From Fibrobacterota bacterium (GTDB taxonomy: Bacteria; Fibrobacterota; Fibrobacteria; UBA11236): a stretch of DNA of 64,000 nt. The position numbers and the translations under genes were made by a program. The DNA lies in assembly GCA_028287505.1 (NCBI GenBank), contig JAQBPN010000036.1, positions 1 to 64,000 of the forward strand, written 5' to 3'. The notes beneath the pieces are model-generated. The model saw only the letters and a list, made by a program, of their open reading frames with translations. It was not told where the DNA came from and did not search any database. This document shows positions 8,123 through 16,894 of this stretch, piece by piece (the stretch's first letter is position 1; the number at the start of each line of letters is the position of its first letter).

Positions 8123-9679
8123 TCAGCGCCGGCCGCGGGAATCGAAGACCGGGAATTCCAACCCGTCCCCGGTAACCCATACGATACGCCCCTGGTCCAG
8201 GCGCGCGCGCATCCGGGGCGCGGAGCGGCGGCTAATACCATTACCCGCGGCCCGGTCGGCGACACCGGTGGAAATCTCCGTGGGCAGGCAGGTGCCGGTA
8301 TATTCGAGGCGGGAAATCTTCTGGCCGGACGGAGAAGAGAAATAGGTGGGTCCGTATTCGATCACGTACAGGGCCCCGTCCGGCCCCACCGTCATTCCGA
8401 TGGGGTTCAGGAAAGCCGTGCTTCCGAAAGGCTTCTTCACGTCCGTGACCGCGTTCCCGTCCGCGTCCGGGGTGGCGGCGAGCAGCCAGCTCAATTCCCA
8501 GTCCGAGAAGAACAGCGTGCCGTCGAAATGGGGCGGCAGCTTGATTTTGGAATCGAGCTTGGGATCGTAGCGGTACATGGCCCCCAACATGCCGGTGCCG
8601 TCGTTGCCGCCCATCACGGGCCACTTGGCCTGATCCTGGGATTTGCCGTCGTGTCCCCAGGCCAGCAGCGCCGGACGCGCGGGAGGCAGGCTCTTGATGC
8701 CCGTATTGAAAGGCGACTCGTTGACCAGGTGGTCCGGGTCGAAGGTGGCGCCGTCGACCTTGTAGGTGATGTTGTGCCCGCCCAGGAACGGCCAGCCGTA
8801 ATTGCCCGGGCTCTTCACGATGTTGACTTCCTCCTGCGCCGCGGGACCCTGGTTCGCGTCCGCGCCGCCCGCGTCGGGTCCCACTTCGCCTTCCAGCAGC
8901 CAGTTCTTCGTCTTGTCATACCAGAGCGTCCAGGGGTTGCGGAATCCCATGGCGTAGATTTCCGGTCTGGTTTGCGCCGTTCCCGGGGGGAACAGGTTTC
9001 CCGCGGGGATGGTGTAGCTGCCGTCCGCCTCCGGATGGATGCGGAGGATCTTGCCGTTCAGATTGTTGGAACTGCCTGCGCTTCGGCGCGCGTCGTGGTT
9101 TTGATCCGCGGAGATTTCCGCGTAGTTGCCCGGTATGGAGTTGTCTCCCAGGCCCCAGAACAGGTTGCCCTCGTTGTCCCAGGTCATGGCGCCGCTGGCG
9201 TGCTGACCGGCTCCCACCGTGATGGGCACGTCCAGCACGATCTTTTCGCCTTGCAACTTGTCGGCCGTGAGGGTGAAGCGCGACAGGCGGAACAACCCGT
9301 AGGGAGGGATGTTGGGCATGTACACGATGTAGACGAAGCCGTTGGACGCGAAGGCCGGATCCAGGGTGATGCCCATGCCGCCCCGGGTATTGTCCAGATG
9401 GACGTTGAGCTGGGCCAGGGTGGCCGCGGTCTTGGTAATCGGATCCCATCGCTTGACGGCGCCGGGCCTTTCGATCCAGTAGAACCTGCCGTCCTTGGCG
9501 AAGGCCATTTTGACGGGCTCGTTCAGGCCGGGATAGATGGTTTTGTCCAGGAAGGATACCTTGCGGAAATCCGCGGGCTTCACGTCGTCGCAACCGGTCC
9601 AGGAATGCTGGGCCAGCAGCGGGCGGGCCCAGGACAGGGCAAGCGATAACGATAGGGCCATGGCTCTGAATGCGTTCAT
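8123..9679 (-). CDS. Secreted PQQ-type glucose/sorbosone dehydrogenase-like beta-propeller
   Basis: ATG 9679 starts MNAFRAMALSLSLALSWARP, a signal peptide; the more upstream ATG at 9712 only adds basic residues. The body is a six-bladed soluble quinoprotein sugar-dehydrogenase-like propeller. It has NEPVKMAFAKDGRFYWIER, GGMGITLDPAFASNGFVY, YAMGFRNPWTLWYD and GNYGWPFLGG, the last being a typical family motif. It probably oxidises a sugar in the periplasm or outside the cell. Cofactor use (PQQ plus calcium) is inferred from the family. It is the first gene of a likely operon with the ThuA protein and the esterase. The C-terminus stops abruptly at VFDSRGRR, which looks like the beginning of a sorting domain whose remainder is absent. 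Confidence 0.8.
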   Translation of the reverse strand: MNAFRAMALSLSLALSWARPLLAQHSWTGCDDVKPADFRKVSFLDKTIYPGLNEPVKMAFAKDGRFYWIERPGAVKRWDPITKTAATLAQLNVHLDNTRGGMGITLDPAFASNGFVYIVYMPNIPPYGLFRLSRFTLTADKLQGEKIVLDVPITVGAGQHASGAMTWDNEGNLFWGLGDNSIPGNYAEISADQNHDARRSAGSSNNLNGKILRIHPEADGSYTIPAGNLFPPGTAQTRPEIYAMGFRNPWTLWYDKTKNWLLEGEVGPDAGGADANQGPAAQEEVNIVKSPGNYGWPFLGGHNITYKVDGATFDPDHLVNESPFNTGIKSLPPARPALLAWGHDGKSQDQAKWPVMGGNDGTGMLGAMYRYDPKLDSKIKLPPHFDGTLFFSDWELSWLLAATPDADGNAVTDVKKPFGSTAFLNPIGMTVGPDGALYVIEYGPTYFSSPSGQKISRLEYTGTCLPTEISTGVADRAAGNGISRRSAPRMRARLDQGRIVWVTGDGLEFPVFDSRGRR

Positions 9680-9730
9680 GAAGGCTAACCTAGCTCGCCT
9701 GTTTCGCGGCAAGGATCGGTCAATCGAAGA

Positions 9731-9756
9731 AGCGCTTACGGATCGAAAGCGCTTTC
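9731..9756 (-). promoter_or_regulatory. LacI/CcpA-type operator-like palindromes
   Basis: GAAAGCGCTTTC (9745-9756) is a perfect 12-bp palindrome close to the catabolite-responsive/LacI-family consensus. A second AGCGCT core lies at 9731-9736, 17 bp away centre to centre. Both are 50-80 bp upstream of the dehydrogenase start on the minus strand, where sugar-responsive repression of the three-gene operon would be expected. No cognate regulator gene is in the window. Confidence 0.45.
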
Positions 9757-9880
9757 CTGATCGCGGCGGCTGGGCGAAGCGAAGGAAAATCCCGCGGAAA
9801 AAATCCCGGAAAGAAGGCCGAAGGGGGCCGTCTTGGGGAAATGGAGGGGAAGCTCCGGCGGATCCGCCCGGAGCATTTTT

Positions 9881-11653
9881 TCACATCTGTGAATGGAACA
9901 CGGGAACGTGTCTCCGCGCGCCCGCGCGCCGGGGAAACCGGCGCCCATCGGGTAGATAGGCGGGGACGGCCTCCGCATTCTTTTTTCCGGCTACCATGCC
10001 TGCCAAGGGATTCCGGAGGCCGGCAGGCAGGGCGGCCGCGGTCTTGATCACGAAATGGTTCGCGGACAGCGGAGGCAACAGATAGGTGAATGCGTTACCC
10101 GTGATGGAGGCTACCGCGGTCTTCTCGGAAAGGGCCGCGCCGCCGGCGTCGAACCCGAACACCCGGCCCTGGGTGAGGGCCACGGGCGAGGTGACGGTGA
10201 AACCGCCCTTGATGGTCTCCGTGGCGTTCTTGTTGATGACGATGATATGCACCTCGTTCCCAGAGGGAATGTACGAGGCGAAGATGGACGCGTTGTTGTT
10301 GTCGGACGCGGTGGCGGCCGCGGACATGGATGCGAAGAGCCCCTGCTTGCCGTCGTAATTGCGGAACAGGCGGAAGGCGGACGCCACGTAAACCGGCTTC
10401 TCGGCCAACTGCCAGAAACTGGCCGCGAACACGCCGGTCTTACCCATCACTCCCAGGAAATCCGCATTGGCCAAGCCGCCGGTGATTTGATTGGCCTCCC
10501 CATAGTTGTATTCGGTGATGGCCACTTGGGTGCCGGGATAGAATTTGCGGATGGATTCCAGCACGCGGGGAACCAGCTTGATGGGCCCCGGAGCGGGATC
10601 GCCCGGATTGGTGACCGGTAGCTTGGGGGTTCCCCACTTGCTGATCCAGCTGCTCTCCACGTAAGTGCTGTCCCACAGGGAACGGGGCGCCTGCAGGCGG
10701 GCGGCGCGGTCGACGGCGGTGGTGGCCGCGGGATCGTTGATACGGTGGTCGCCGGTGGCTTCCGCATACCAGTGGAGGTCCAGCACGTCCAGCAGGCGCT
10801 TGCCGGACTTGTCCGATGCCTTCTTCATCTCGTCCAGGAAGTAGTCGATATACCAGAAATACTTGCCGGTCTTGAACAGGGCGTCCCAATCCGGAGCGTT
10901 CTGCAGGCTGGCGAAATCGTTGTAGCCGTAGAACACGCCTCCGAAAATCTGCACTTGGGGATCCACCTTCTTGACGGCGATGGCCATGTCGCGGGTCTTC
11001 TCCACCAATTCCACCGCCGTGGGCCTCAGGGGATGGATGCGGGGATGGGTGGAGGGCCACAGGCCCGGTTCATTGTCCACCTCGTAGTACTTGACGCCCT
11101 TGGCCGATGCGGCGGTCCCGTATTTCTTGACCATGAAGTCCGCGAACTCATCCGTGTAGACTTCGCCATCGGTGGCGTCCGGGGTCTGGGTGAAGGGTTT
11201 GCCTTTTTCGAAAACCACCTTGGCCCAGCGCGCGGAAGGCGCCGTCTCGCTAGTATCCACGATTCCCTTCTTGTCCTTGGAGACGTAACCGGCGGCGGGA
11301 AGCGTGATCACGGTTTGCGCGCCTCCCGCCAACGCCGCGTCCTGGAAATCGGTCATGGCCTTGCCGGGCACCTCGGTGCCGCCCAGATAGGAGTCGCTGG
11401 AATGGTACCAATCGCTTCCGGCGTTGGAAGCGTTGTTCTCCCAGTTGTATCCCGTCAGACGGTTGCCTCCGGATCGCCGGAAAGTCACGCCGTCCGCGGC
11501 CGTCAGATCATCCGAATTGGATCCGTAGATGAGGGGACTGATGACATGGGTTTCCCGGGTCAAATCGATTTGGAAGGTCACGGCCACTTCCGGATAAGCC
11601 GCCGCGGCGGCGGCCAGGCCGATGGCCAATCCGGTATTCATGCTTGCCCGCAT
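9881..11653 (-). CDS. Secreted GH44 endoglucanase/xyloglucanase
   Basis: The 590-aa product is assigned to glycoside hydrolase family 44 by the N-terminal block FRRSGGNRLTGYNWENNASN followed by AGSDW, a family hallmark. The probable acid/base Glu is in YYEVDNEP (about residue 195 from this start) and the nucleophile Glu in ITEYNYG (about 381). GH44 enzymes cleave beta-1,4-glucan, often xyloglucan or carboxymethyl cellulose, with retention. ATG 11653 is chosen because AGGAGG lies 7-8 nt upstream and a signal peptide (TGLAIGLAAAAAAYP) follows. After the barrel comes a beta domain, then a basic tail (DGRRFPRRAGARRH) reminiscent of the basic C-termini of Fibrobacter surface enzymes. Single gene, possibly its own transcript. 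Confidence 0.9.
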   Translation of the reverse strand: MRASMNTGLAIGLAAAAAAYPEVAVTFQIDLTRETHVISPLIYGSNSDDLTAADGVTFRRSGGNRLTGYNWENNASNAGSDWYHSSDSYLGGTEVPGKAMTDFQDAALAGGAQTVITLPAAGYVSKDKKGIVDTSETAPSARWAKVVFEKGKPFTQTPDATDGEVYTDEFADFMVKKYGTAASAKGVKYYEVDNEPGLWPSTHPRIHPLRPTAVELVEKTRDMAIAVKKVDPQVQIFGGVFYGYNDFASLQNAPDWDALFKTGKYFWYIDYFLDEMKKASDKSGKRLLDVLDLHWYAEATGDHRINDPAATTAVDRAARLQAPRSLWDSTYVESSWISKWGTPKLPVTNPGDPAPGPIKLVPRVLESIRKFYPGTQVAITEYNYGEANQITGGLANADFLGVMGKTGVFAASFWQLAEKPVYVASAFRLFRNYDGKQGLFASMSAAATASDNNNASIFASYIPSGNEVHIIVINKNATETIKGGFTVTSPVALTQGRVFGFDAGGAALSEKTAVASITGNAFTYLLPPLSANHFVIKTAAALPAGLRNPLAGMVAGKKNAEAVPAYLPDGRRFPRRAGARRHVPVFHSQM

Positions 11654-11765
11654 AACCCGCCTCCTGATTAGTCCCAAGCCATATTGTACCCCCGATGGAA
11701 AGGGGATGCATTGTGATTCCGTTTTTTGAGGGCAGGGGAATGGGAAAGGATCCGGGAGGATATGG

Positions 11766-11793
11766 AAAAGGCGCCTTTCCGGAGAAAGGCGCC
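11766..11793 (-). terminator. Rho-independent terminator
   Basis: GGCGCCTTTC (11770-11779) and GAAAGGCGCC (11784-11793) form a perfect 10-bp stem with a CGGA loop. On the minus strand it is followed by TTTT (11769-11766). It lies 60 bp after the small secreted-protein gene ending at 11853 and upstream of the GH44 gene, so it separates the two transcripts. Confidence 0.8.
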
Positions 11794-11852
11794 CCTTCAT
11801 TCAAGCGGAATCGAAGGCCCGTTCCGGAGAACGGTCGGGGCCTTGGTCCGGC

Positions 11853-12116
11853 TTACTGAGCGGCGGGAGCGGGTTCCGCGGGCGCTGCGGGAGCGGCGGC
11901 CGGAGCGGAGCAAGCGGCCTTCGCCTTGGTCTTGTTGTCCTTGGCGGTCTTCTTGCAGGTCTTCTTCTCCGCGCCCTTCATGTCCTTGCAACCGGCCAGT
12001 TCGGTCTTGTAGGCGTCATCGGCGCTCTTCAGACAGGCCTTATCGGCGGCGGCAAAAATGGAAGCGGCTAAGAAAGTTTGTGCAATGACCAACCCGACGA
12101 TTTTCCTGTTGAACAT
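11853..12116 (-). CDS. Small secreted Cys-containing protein with Ala/Pro tail
   Basis: The 87-codon gene starts at ATG 12116 with GGAGGA 6-7 nt upstream. Residues 1-22 (MFNRKIVGLVIAQTFLAASIF) form a signal peptide. The mature chain has regularly placed Cys (ACLKSADDAYKTELAGCKD, then KKTCKKTAKDNK and AACSAP) and many Lys, then ends in a flexible Ala/Pro/Glu tail. The Cys pattern could form disulfides in a helical hairpin. Family not recognised. It is transcribed alone, with a strong terminator downstream, which suggests good expression. Confidence 0.7.
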   Translation of the reverse strand: MFNRKIVGLVIAQTFLAASIFAAADKACLKSADDAYKTELAGCKDMKGAEKKTCKKTAKDNKTKAKAACSAPAAAPAAPAEPAPAAQ

Positions 12117-12323
12117 GAGATCTCCTCCGATGGGTGAAAACGTGCGTGACGATCCGGGATTATTCCCGGGCAAGCTATAAGTTGGGTAATAAAAACTCCA
12201 AATCAAGCGCCCAAGCCGGTAAAATTCCGGTATCGGGAGGACCCGAAACCTGCTCCGGGTAGTCCCATCCTTGACCGGTCCCTCCCCGTTTGGTTGTTTC
12301 TTTGAGGTGAGGCCCCTGATGAC

Positions 12324-12357
12324 CTTTTAAAGGGCTTTTAAAAGTGCCGATTCTAAT
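12324..12357 (+). promoter_or_regulatory. Candidate promoter/operator of the Phe/Tyr catabolic operon
   Basis: Two direct copies of CTTTTAAA (12324-12331 and 12335-12342) lie exactly 11 bp apart, on one helix face, followed by a -10-like TCTAAT (12352-12357). The -35 match is poor, as expected if an activator binds the repeats. The element is 56-89 bp upstream of the first gene of the operon. Weak evidence. Confidence 0.3.
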
Positions 12358-12412
12358 CTGATTTCGGCCTTTCCGAGGATGCCGATGACCCGGGTGGTAT
12401 ACTATTGGAACC

Positions 12413-14455
12413 ATGGCTGATTCCCCGGTAGCAAGTGGAAGGGTGGCCTGGAAACCCGATTCGGCCGTCCGCGCCCGCGCGCATTTGACCCGTTTTATCG
12501 CGGAATGCGGCTGCGACTCCTGGGAACAACTGTACGGGCGCTCCATTTCCGATGTCGGCTGGTTCACGGAACGGGTGCTTCGGTTTCTGGATATCCGTTT
12601 CCACAAACCCTATCGCCGCATCCTCGATCTTTCCCGCGGCATGGCCTGGCCCTCCTGGTGCGTGGACGGCGGGCTCAACATCACGCAAAACTGCCTGGAC
12701 AAACATCAGGGGACTCCGGCGCAATCCCTGCCTGCCGTCATCTGGGAAGGCGAAGAAAACCGCGCCGCGCGCAGCCTGACCTACGCGGAACTGCATGCGC
12801 AGGTGGAACGGTGCGCCGCCGGATTGCGTGCCTGCGGACTGGGGAAGGGCGATGCCATCGGATTGCACCTGCCCATGATGCCGGAAACCGTGACGGCCCT
12901 GCTCGCCGTCGGCCGCATCGGCGCCATCGCGGTGCCCCTCTTCTCCGGCTACGGCCCTTCCGCCATCGCGTCCCGCATGCGGGACGTGCGGGCGAAAGCC
13001 GTGTTCACTTGCGACGGTTTCCCCCGCCGCGGAAAACCCGTAGCGGCCAAGGCCGCCATGGATGAAGCCATGGCGGCCTGCCCGGAAGTCGAACATGTCT
13101 TCGTGGTGCGGCGATTGGCACCGGACGCGGAAAAAAAGCCATCGGTTTCAGGAGCTTCCCCCGGGACGGGACGGGACATGGGGTGGGACGCTTTGCTCGC
13201 CCTTGGATCCGCCGCGCCGGCAACGGCCCGCCATGCCGAGCCGACCGCCGCCGAGGATTCCCTCATGGTGCTCTACACCTCCGGAACCACGGGCCGCCCC
13301 AAGGGCATTCTCCATTCCCATTGCGGCTTTCCCGTGAAGGCGGCCCAGGACATGGCCTTGGGGACCGATGTGGGGCCCGGGGACCGTATCGCCTGGGTTA
13401 CGGATATCGGCTGGATGATGGGCCCATGGCTCATCTACGGCGCCACCCTTCTGGGCGCCACCATCGTGATCTACGACGGGGCCCCGGATTTTCCCGCCCC
13501 CGACAGGCTTTGGGATTTCTGCGCGCGCCACCGGGTGGGTATCCTGGGCGTTTCCCCTTCCCTGGTCCGGTCCCTGGCGACGCATGGGGACGCGCTGCCC
13601 GCCGGGTATGATCTGTCCGCCCTGCGCATCCTGGCCTCCACGGGAGAACCCTGGGATCCGGATTCCTGGCGGTGGCTGTTCGACAAGGTGGGCGGCGGCC
13701 GCCTGCCCATCATCAACTACTCGGGAGGCACGGAAATCTCCGGCGGGATCCTGATGGGCAATCCCCTGCTTCCCATCGAACCCGGTTCCTTCCCCGCGCC
13801 CTGCCCCGGCATCGCCGCCGACGTCGTGGACGAGTCCTGCCGCCCGGTGCGCGGGACGGTGGGGGAACTGATCATCCGCCGGCCCTGGATTGGAATGGCG
13901 CGCGGCTTCCTGAACGATCCGGACCGCTATCTCGCGACCTATTGGTCGCGCTGGCCGGACGTCTGGGTGCATGGGGATTGGGCCTTGGCCCAGCCGGCGG
14001 AGGCCGGAGGACAATGGTACATCCTGGGCCGCAGCGACGACACGCTCAAGGTTGCCGGAAAGCGCGTGGGTCCGGCGGAAGTCGAATCCGTGCTGGTCGG
14101 CCACGATCGGATCAAGGAAGCCGCCGTGGTGGGCGTGCCCGATGCGATGAAGGGAACGGCCATGATCGCCTTCTGCGTCCCCGTGGACGGGGTCCAGGCG
14201 GACGGAGTCCCGGCCGGAGAAGACGGCATAAGCTTGGAGGAAGACCTGAAGGGGCGGGTGGCGGCCGAGTTGGGAAAACCGTTGCGGCCGGAACGGATTT
14301 TCTTCGTGGCGGCCCTCCCGCGCACCCGTAACGCCAAAGTGATGCGGCGCGTCATCCGCGCGGCCTTTCTGGGGGAGGATCCGGGAGACCTGACGGCGCT
14401 GGAAAATCCGGAAGCGATGGAAGCGATAAAAAACGCCGGCGGAAAAGCGGTATGA
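12413..14455 (+). CDS. Acetyl/acetoacetyl-CoA synthetase-like AMP-forming ligase
   Basis: This 680-aa ANL-superfamily acyl-CoA synthetase has P-loop [10 protein letters not shown], the adenylate motifs [10 protein letters not shown] and GDWALAQ, hinge [16 protein letters not shown], and the catalytic Lys in [13 protein letters not shown]. The N-terminal [19 protein letters not shown] is like the acetyl-CoA synthetase cap, so small acids are the likely substrates. It is the first gene of the aromatic-amino-acid operon and overlaps or nearly touches hpd. The pathway's end product is acetoacetate, so activation of acetoacetate (or of acetate derived from it) with CoA is a reasonable inference. 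Sequence alone does not separate the two substrates. Confidence 0.8.
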   Translation: MADSPVASGRVAWKPDSAVRARAHLTRFIAECGCDSWEQLYGRSISDVGWFTERVLRFLDIRFHKPYRRILDLSRGMAWPSWCVDGGLNITQNCLDKHQGTPAQSLPAVIWEGEENRAARSLTYAELHAQVERCAAGLRACGLGKGDAIGLHLPMMPETVTALLAVGRIGAIAVPLFSGYGPSAIASRMRDVRAKAVFTCDGFPRRGKPVAAKAAMDEAMAACPEVEHVFVVRRLAPDAEKKPSVSGASPGTGRDMGWDALLALGSAAPATARHAEPTAAEDSLMVLYTSGTTGRPKGILHSHCGFPVKAAQDMALGTDVGPGDRIAWVTDIGWMMGPWLIYGATLLGATIVIYDGAPDFPAPDRLWDFCARHRVGILGVSPSLVRSLATHGDALPAGYDLSALRILASTGEPWDPDSWRWLFDKVGGGRLPIINYSGGTEISGGILMGNPLLPIEPGSFPAPCPGIAADVVDESCRPVRGTVGELIIRRPWIGMARGFLNDPDRYLATYWSRWPDVWVHGDWALAQPAEAGGQWYILGRSDDTLKVAGKRVGPAEVESVLVGHDRIKEAAVVGVPDAMKGTAMIAFCVPVDGVQADGVPAGEDGISLEEDLKGRVAAELGKPLRPERIFFVAALPRTRNAKVMRRVIRAAFLGEDPGDLTALENPEAMEAIKNAGGKAV

Positions 14456-14472
14456 TAGACCCGGGAGGTTCC

Positions 14473-15564
14473 ATGGACGAGTCTGCCCTGAAAATCAAGA
14501 AGGTCCACCACGTGGAATTCTACGTGGGGAACGCCAAGCAGGCGGATTACTACTATCGCCAGGCTTTCGGATTCGGCCGGATCGCCTATGCCGGTCTGGA
14601 AACCGGTTGGCGGGACCGCGCCTCCTATGCGCTCGCCCAGGGAAAAGCGATGGTGGTGATGACCTCGCCGCTCATGCCCGACGGAGAAGTCGGCGAGCAT
14701 ATCAAACGGCACGGCGACGGCGTGCGCGATATCGTGCTGGAAGTGGAAGACGCGGAAGCCGCATTCGAACTGGCGGTGTCCAGGGGCGCCGAACCGGCCG
14801 CGGAGCCGCGCGAGATCAAGGACGGACACGGCGCCATCAAGCGATCCACCGTCAAGGTATACGGGGACACCCTGCACTCCTTCATTTCCCTGGGAAGCTA
14901 CCGGGGGCCCTTTCTCCCGGGATTCACCGAGTCCAAGGAACCGGGGCGCGGAGCCGGCCTGCTCGCCCTGGATCATTACGTCGCCAACGTCACCCTGGGG
15001 GAAATGCGCAAGTGGGAGGAATGGTACGTGCGCGTGCTGGGGCTGGAACGGTTCATGACCTTCGAGGACAAGGATATCAGCACCGAATTCACGGCCCTCA
15101 ACAGCGTGGTCATGGCCAACGGATCCAAGAGCCTCAAGTTCCCCATCAACGAGCCCGCCCCCGGCCGGCGCAAGAGCCAGGTGGAGGAGTACAACGATTT
15201 CTACCGCAGCCCGGGTGTGCAGCACATCGCGCTCCTGACCGCGGACATCATCCGCACCGTGTCCCAGCTGCGCGCCAACGGCGTGGAGTTCCTGCGCGTG
15301 CCGGACGCGTATTATCATGCATTGCCGGAACGCGTCGGCGAAATCACAGAGGCGATCGGAACCCTGAAGGATCTGGGCATCCTGGTGGACAAGGACGATC
15401 AGGGATACCTGTTGCAGATTTTCACCCGGCCCGTGGAAGACCGGCCCACGCTCTTTTTCGAAATCATCCAGCGCAAGGGCTGCCAGGGATTCGGCAAAGG
15501 CAATTTCAAAGCCCTGTTCGAAGCCATCGAGCGGGAGCAGGACCGGAGAGGGAACCTGGTGTGA
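14473..15564 (+). CDS. hpd: 4-hydroxyphenylpyruvate dioxygenase
   Basis: This Fe(II) enzyme converts 4-hydroxyphenylpyruvate and O2 to homogentisate and CO2. The protein is 363 aa from ATG 14473, chosen because GGGAGG sits 6 nt upstream; an ATG at 14452 overlaps the previous gene and lacks this signal. Two VOC-type halves are visible. The metal ligands are in [10 protein letters not shown] (His), [10 protein letters not shown] (His) and [12 protein letters not shown] (Glu), with the usual C-terminal [15 protein letters not shown]. It is second in the operon, and its stop overlaps the hmgA start (GTGA). Confidence 0.95.
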   Translation: MDESALKIKKVHHVEFYVGNAKQADYYYRQAFGFGRIAYAGLETGWRDRASYALAQGKAMVVMTSPLMPDGEVGEHIKRHGDGVRDIVLEVEDAEAAFELAVSRGAEPAAEPREIKDGHGAIKRSTVKVYGDTLHSFISLGSYRGPFLPGFTESKEPGRGAGLLALDHYVANVTLGEMRKWEEWYVRVLGLERFMTFEDKDISTEFTALNSVVMANGSKSLKFPINEPAPGRRKSQVEEYNDFYRSPGVQHIALLTADIIRTVSQLRANGVEFLRVPDAYYHALPERVGEITEAIGTLKDLGILVDKDDQGYLLQIFTRPVEDRPTLFFEIIQRKGCQGFGKGNFKALFEAIEREQDRRGNLV

Positions 15565-16892
15565 GCGGCCCCTACGCATATCAATCCGGATTCGGAAACG
15601 AGTTCGCCACCGAGGCCCTGCCCGGCGCCTTGCCGCAAGGCCAGAACTCGCCCCAGCATGCGCCCTACGGCCTGTACGCGGAGCAATTCAGCGGCACCGC
15701 ATTCACGGCGCCGCGCCATCTGAGCCGCCGCTCCTGGCTTTATCGCATCCTGCCTTCGGCGGCGCAGCCGCCCTACCGGCCTTACGCGAAGGATTCCTCT
15801 GGAGCCCCGGGCGCCGGCAATTCCGGCCACTTCCTGCGGAGCGGCCCCTTCGATGAAGTCCCCGCGACTCCGAACCCCTTGCGATGGGATCCTTTCCCGC
15901 TTCCCGATCGATCCACCGATTTCCTGGACGGGCTTTTCACCCTGGCCGGTAACGGCAACGTGACCCTCCAATCCGGCATCGGCATCCACATGTACGCCGC
16001 CAACGCCTCCATGGCCGATCGCTTCTTCTGCGACAACGACGGAGAATTGCTGGTGGTGCCGGAGTGGGGCCGAATGGTTTTCCACACTGAAATGGGCGTG
16101 CTGGAAGCCGAGCCGGGGGAGATTTGCCTGCTGCCCCGCGGCCTGAAGTTCCGCGTGGACCTGCCCGACGGGGGCTCCCGCGGCTACGTGTGCGAAAACT
16201 ACGGCGCGCCCTTCCGGCTTCCCGAGCTCGGGCCCATCGGCGCCAACGGCCTGGCCAACGCGCGCGACTTCCTGTCCCCGGTAGCCGCCTACGAGGATCG
16301 GGAAGGCCGTTTCCAACTCATCGCCAAATTCCAGGGACGCCTGTGGGAAGCGGATCTGGATCGCTCGCCCCTGGATGTGGTCGCCTGGCACGGAAACCAC
16401 GCGCCCTGCAAATACGATCTGCGGCGCTTCAACACCCTGGGATCGGTGAGCTTCGATCATCCCGACCCCTCCATCTTCACCGTGCTCACCTCTCCCTCGG
16501 AAACCCCGGGCACGGCCAACGTGGACCTGGTGGTGTTTCCCCAGCGCTGGCAGGTGGCCGAGCACACGTTCCGGCCGCCCTGGTTCCACCGCAACGTGAT
16601 GAGCGAGTTCATGGGGCTGGTCCAGGGCGCATACGATGCCAAGGCCGAAGGGTTCCTGCCCGGCGGGGCCAGCCTGCACAATTGCATGACCGGCCACGGA
16701 CCGGACGCGAATACCTTCGCCAAGGCCGCGGATGCAAAGCTCAAACCCGAATTCCTGGCGAATACCCTGGCCTTCATGTTCGAGACCCGCTGGGTGCTGC
16801 ATCCCACCCGCCTGGCCCTGGAATCCCCCGGCCTGCAAACCGATTACCCCCTTTGCTGGAAGGACCTGCCGAAATCGTTCCGGCCGGAGTGA
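15561..16892 (+). CDS. hmgA: Homogentisate 1,2-dioxygenase
   Basis: This enzyme opens the homogentisate ring with O2 to give maleylacetoacetate. The product is 443 aa from GTG 15561, which overlaps the hpd stop by 4 nt. The N-terminus [19 protein letters not shown] and the internal [20 protein letters not shown] are diagnostic. Iron ligands are His and Glu in [14 protein letters not shown] and His in [14 protein letters not shown]. It ends 2 nt before the next gene, so translation is almost certainly coupled along the operon. Confidence 0.96.
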   Translation: MSGPYAYQSGFGNEFATEALPGALPQGQNSPQHAPYGLYAEQFSGTAFTAPRHLSRRSWLYRILPSAAQPPYRPYAKDSSGAPGAGNSGHFLRSGPFDEVPATPNPLRWDPFPLPDRSTDFLDGLFTLAGNGNVTLQSGIGIHMYAANASMADRFFCDNDGELLVVPEWGRMVFHTEMGVLEAEPGEICLLPRGLKFRVDLPDGGSRGYVCENYGAPFRLPELGPIGANGLANARDFLSPVAAYEDREGRFQLIAKFQGRLWEADLDRSPLDVVAWHGNHAPCKYDLRRFNTLGSVSFDHPDPSIFTVLTSPSETPGTANVDLVVFPQRWQVAEHTFRPPWFHRNVMSEFMGLVQGAYDAKAEGFLPGGASLHNCMTGHGPDANTFAKAADAKLKPEFLANTLAFMFETRWVLHPTRLALESPGLQTDYPLCWKDLPKSFRPE

Positions 16893-16894
16893 GC

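Noticed and set aside
14607-15560. Possible N-terminal extension of HmgA by over 300 residues
   Set aside because: That stretch is the hpd gene in another frame; the GTG at 15561 gives the normal HmgA N-terminus.
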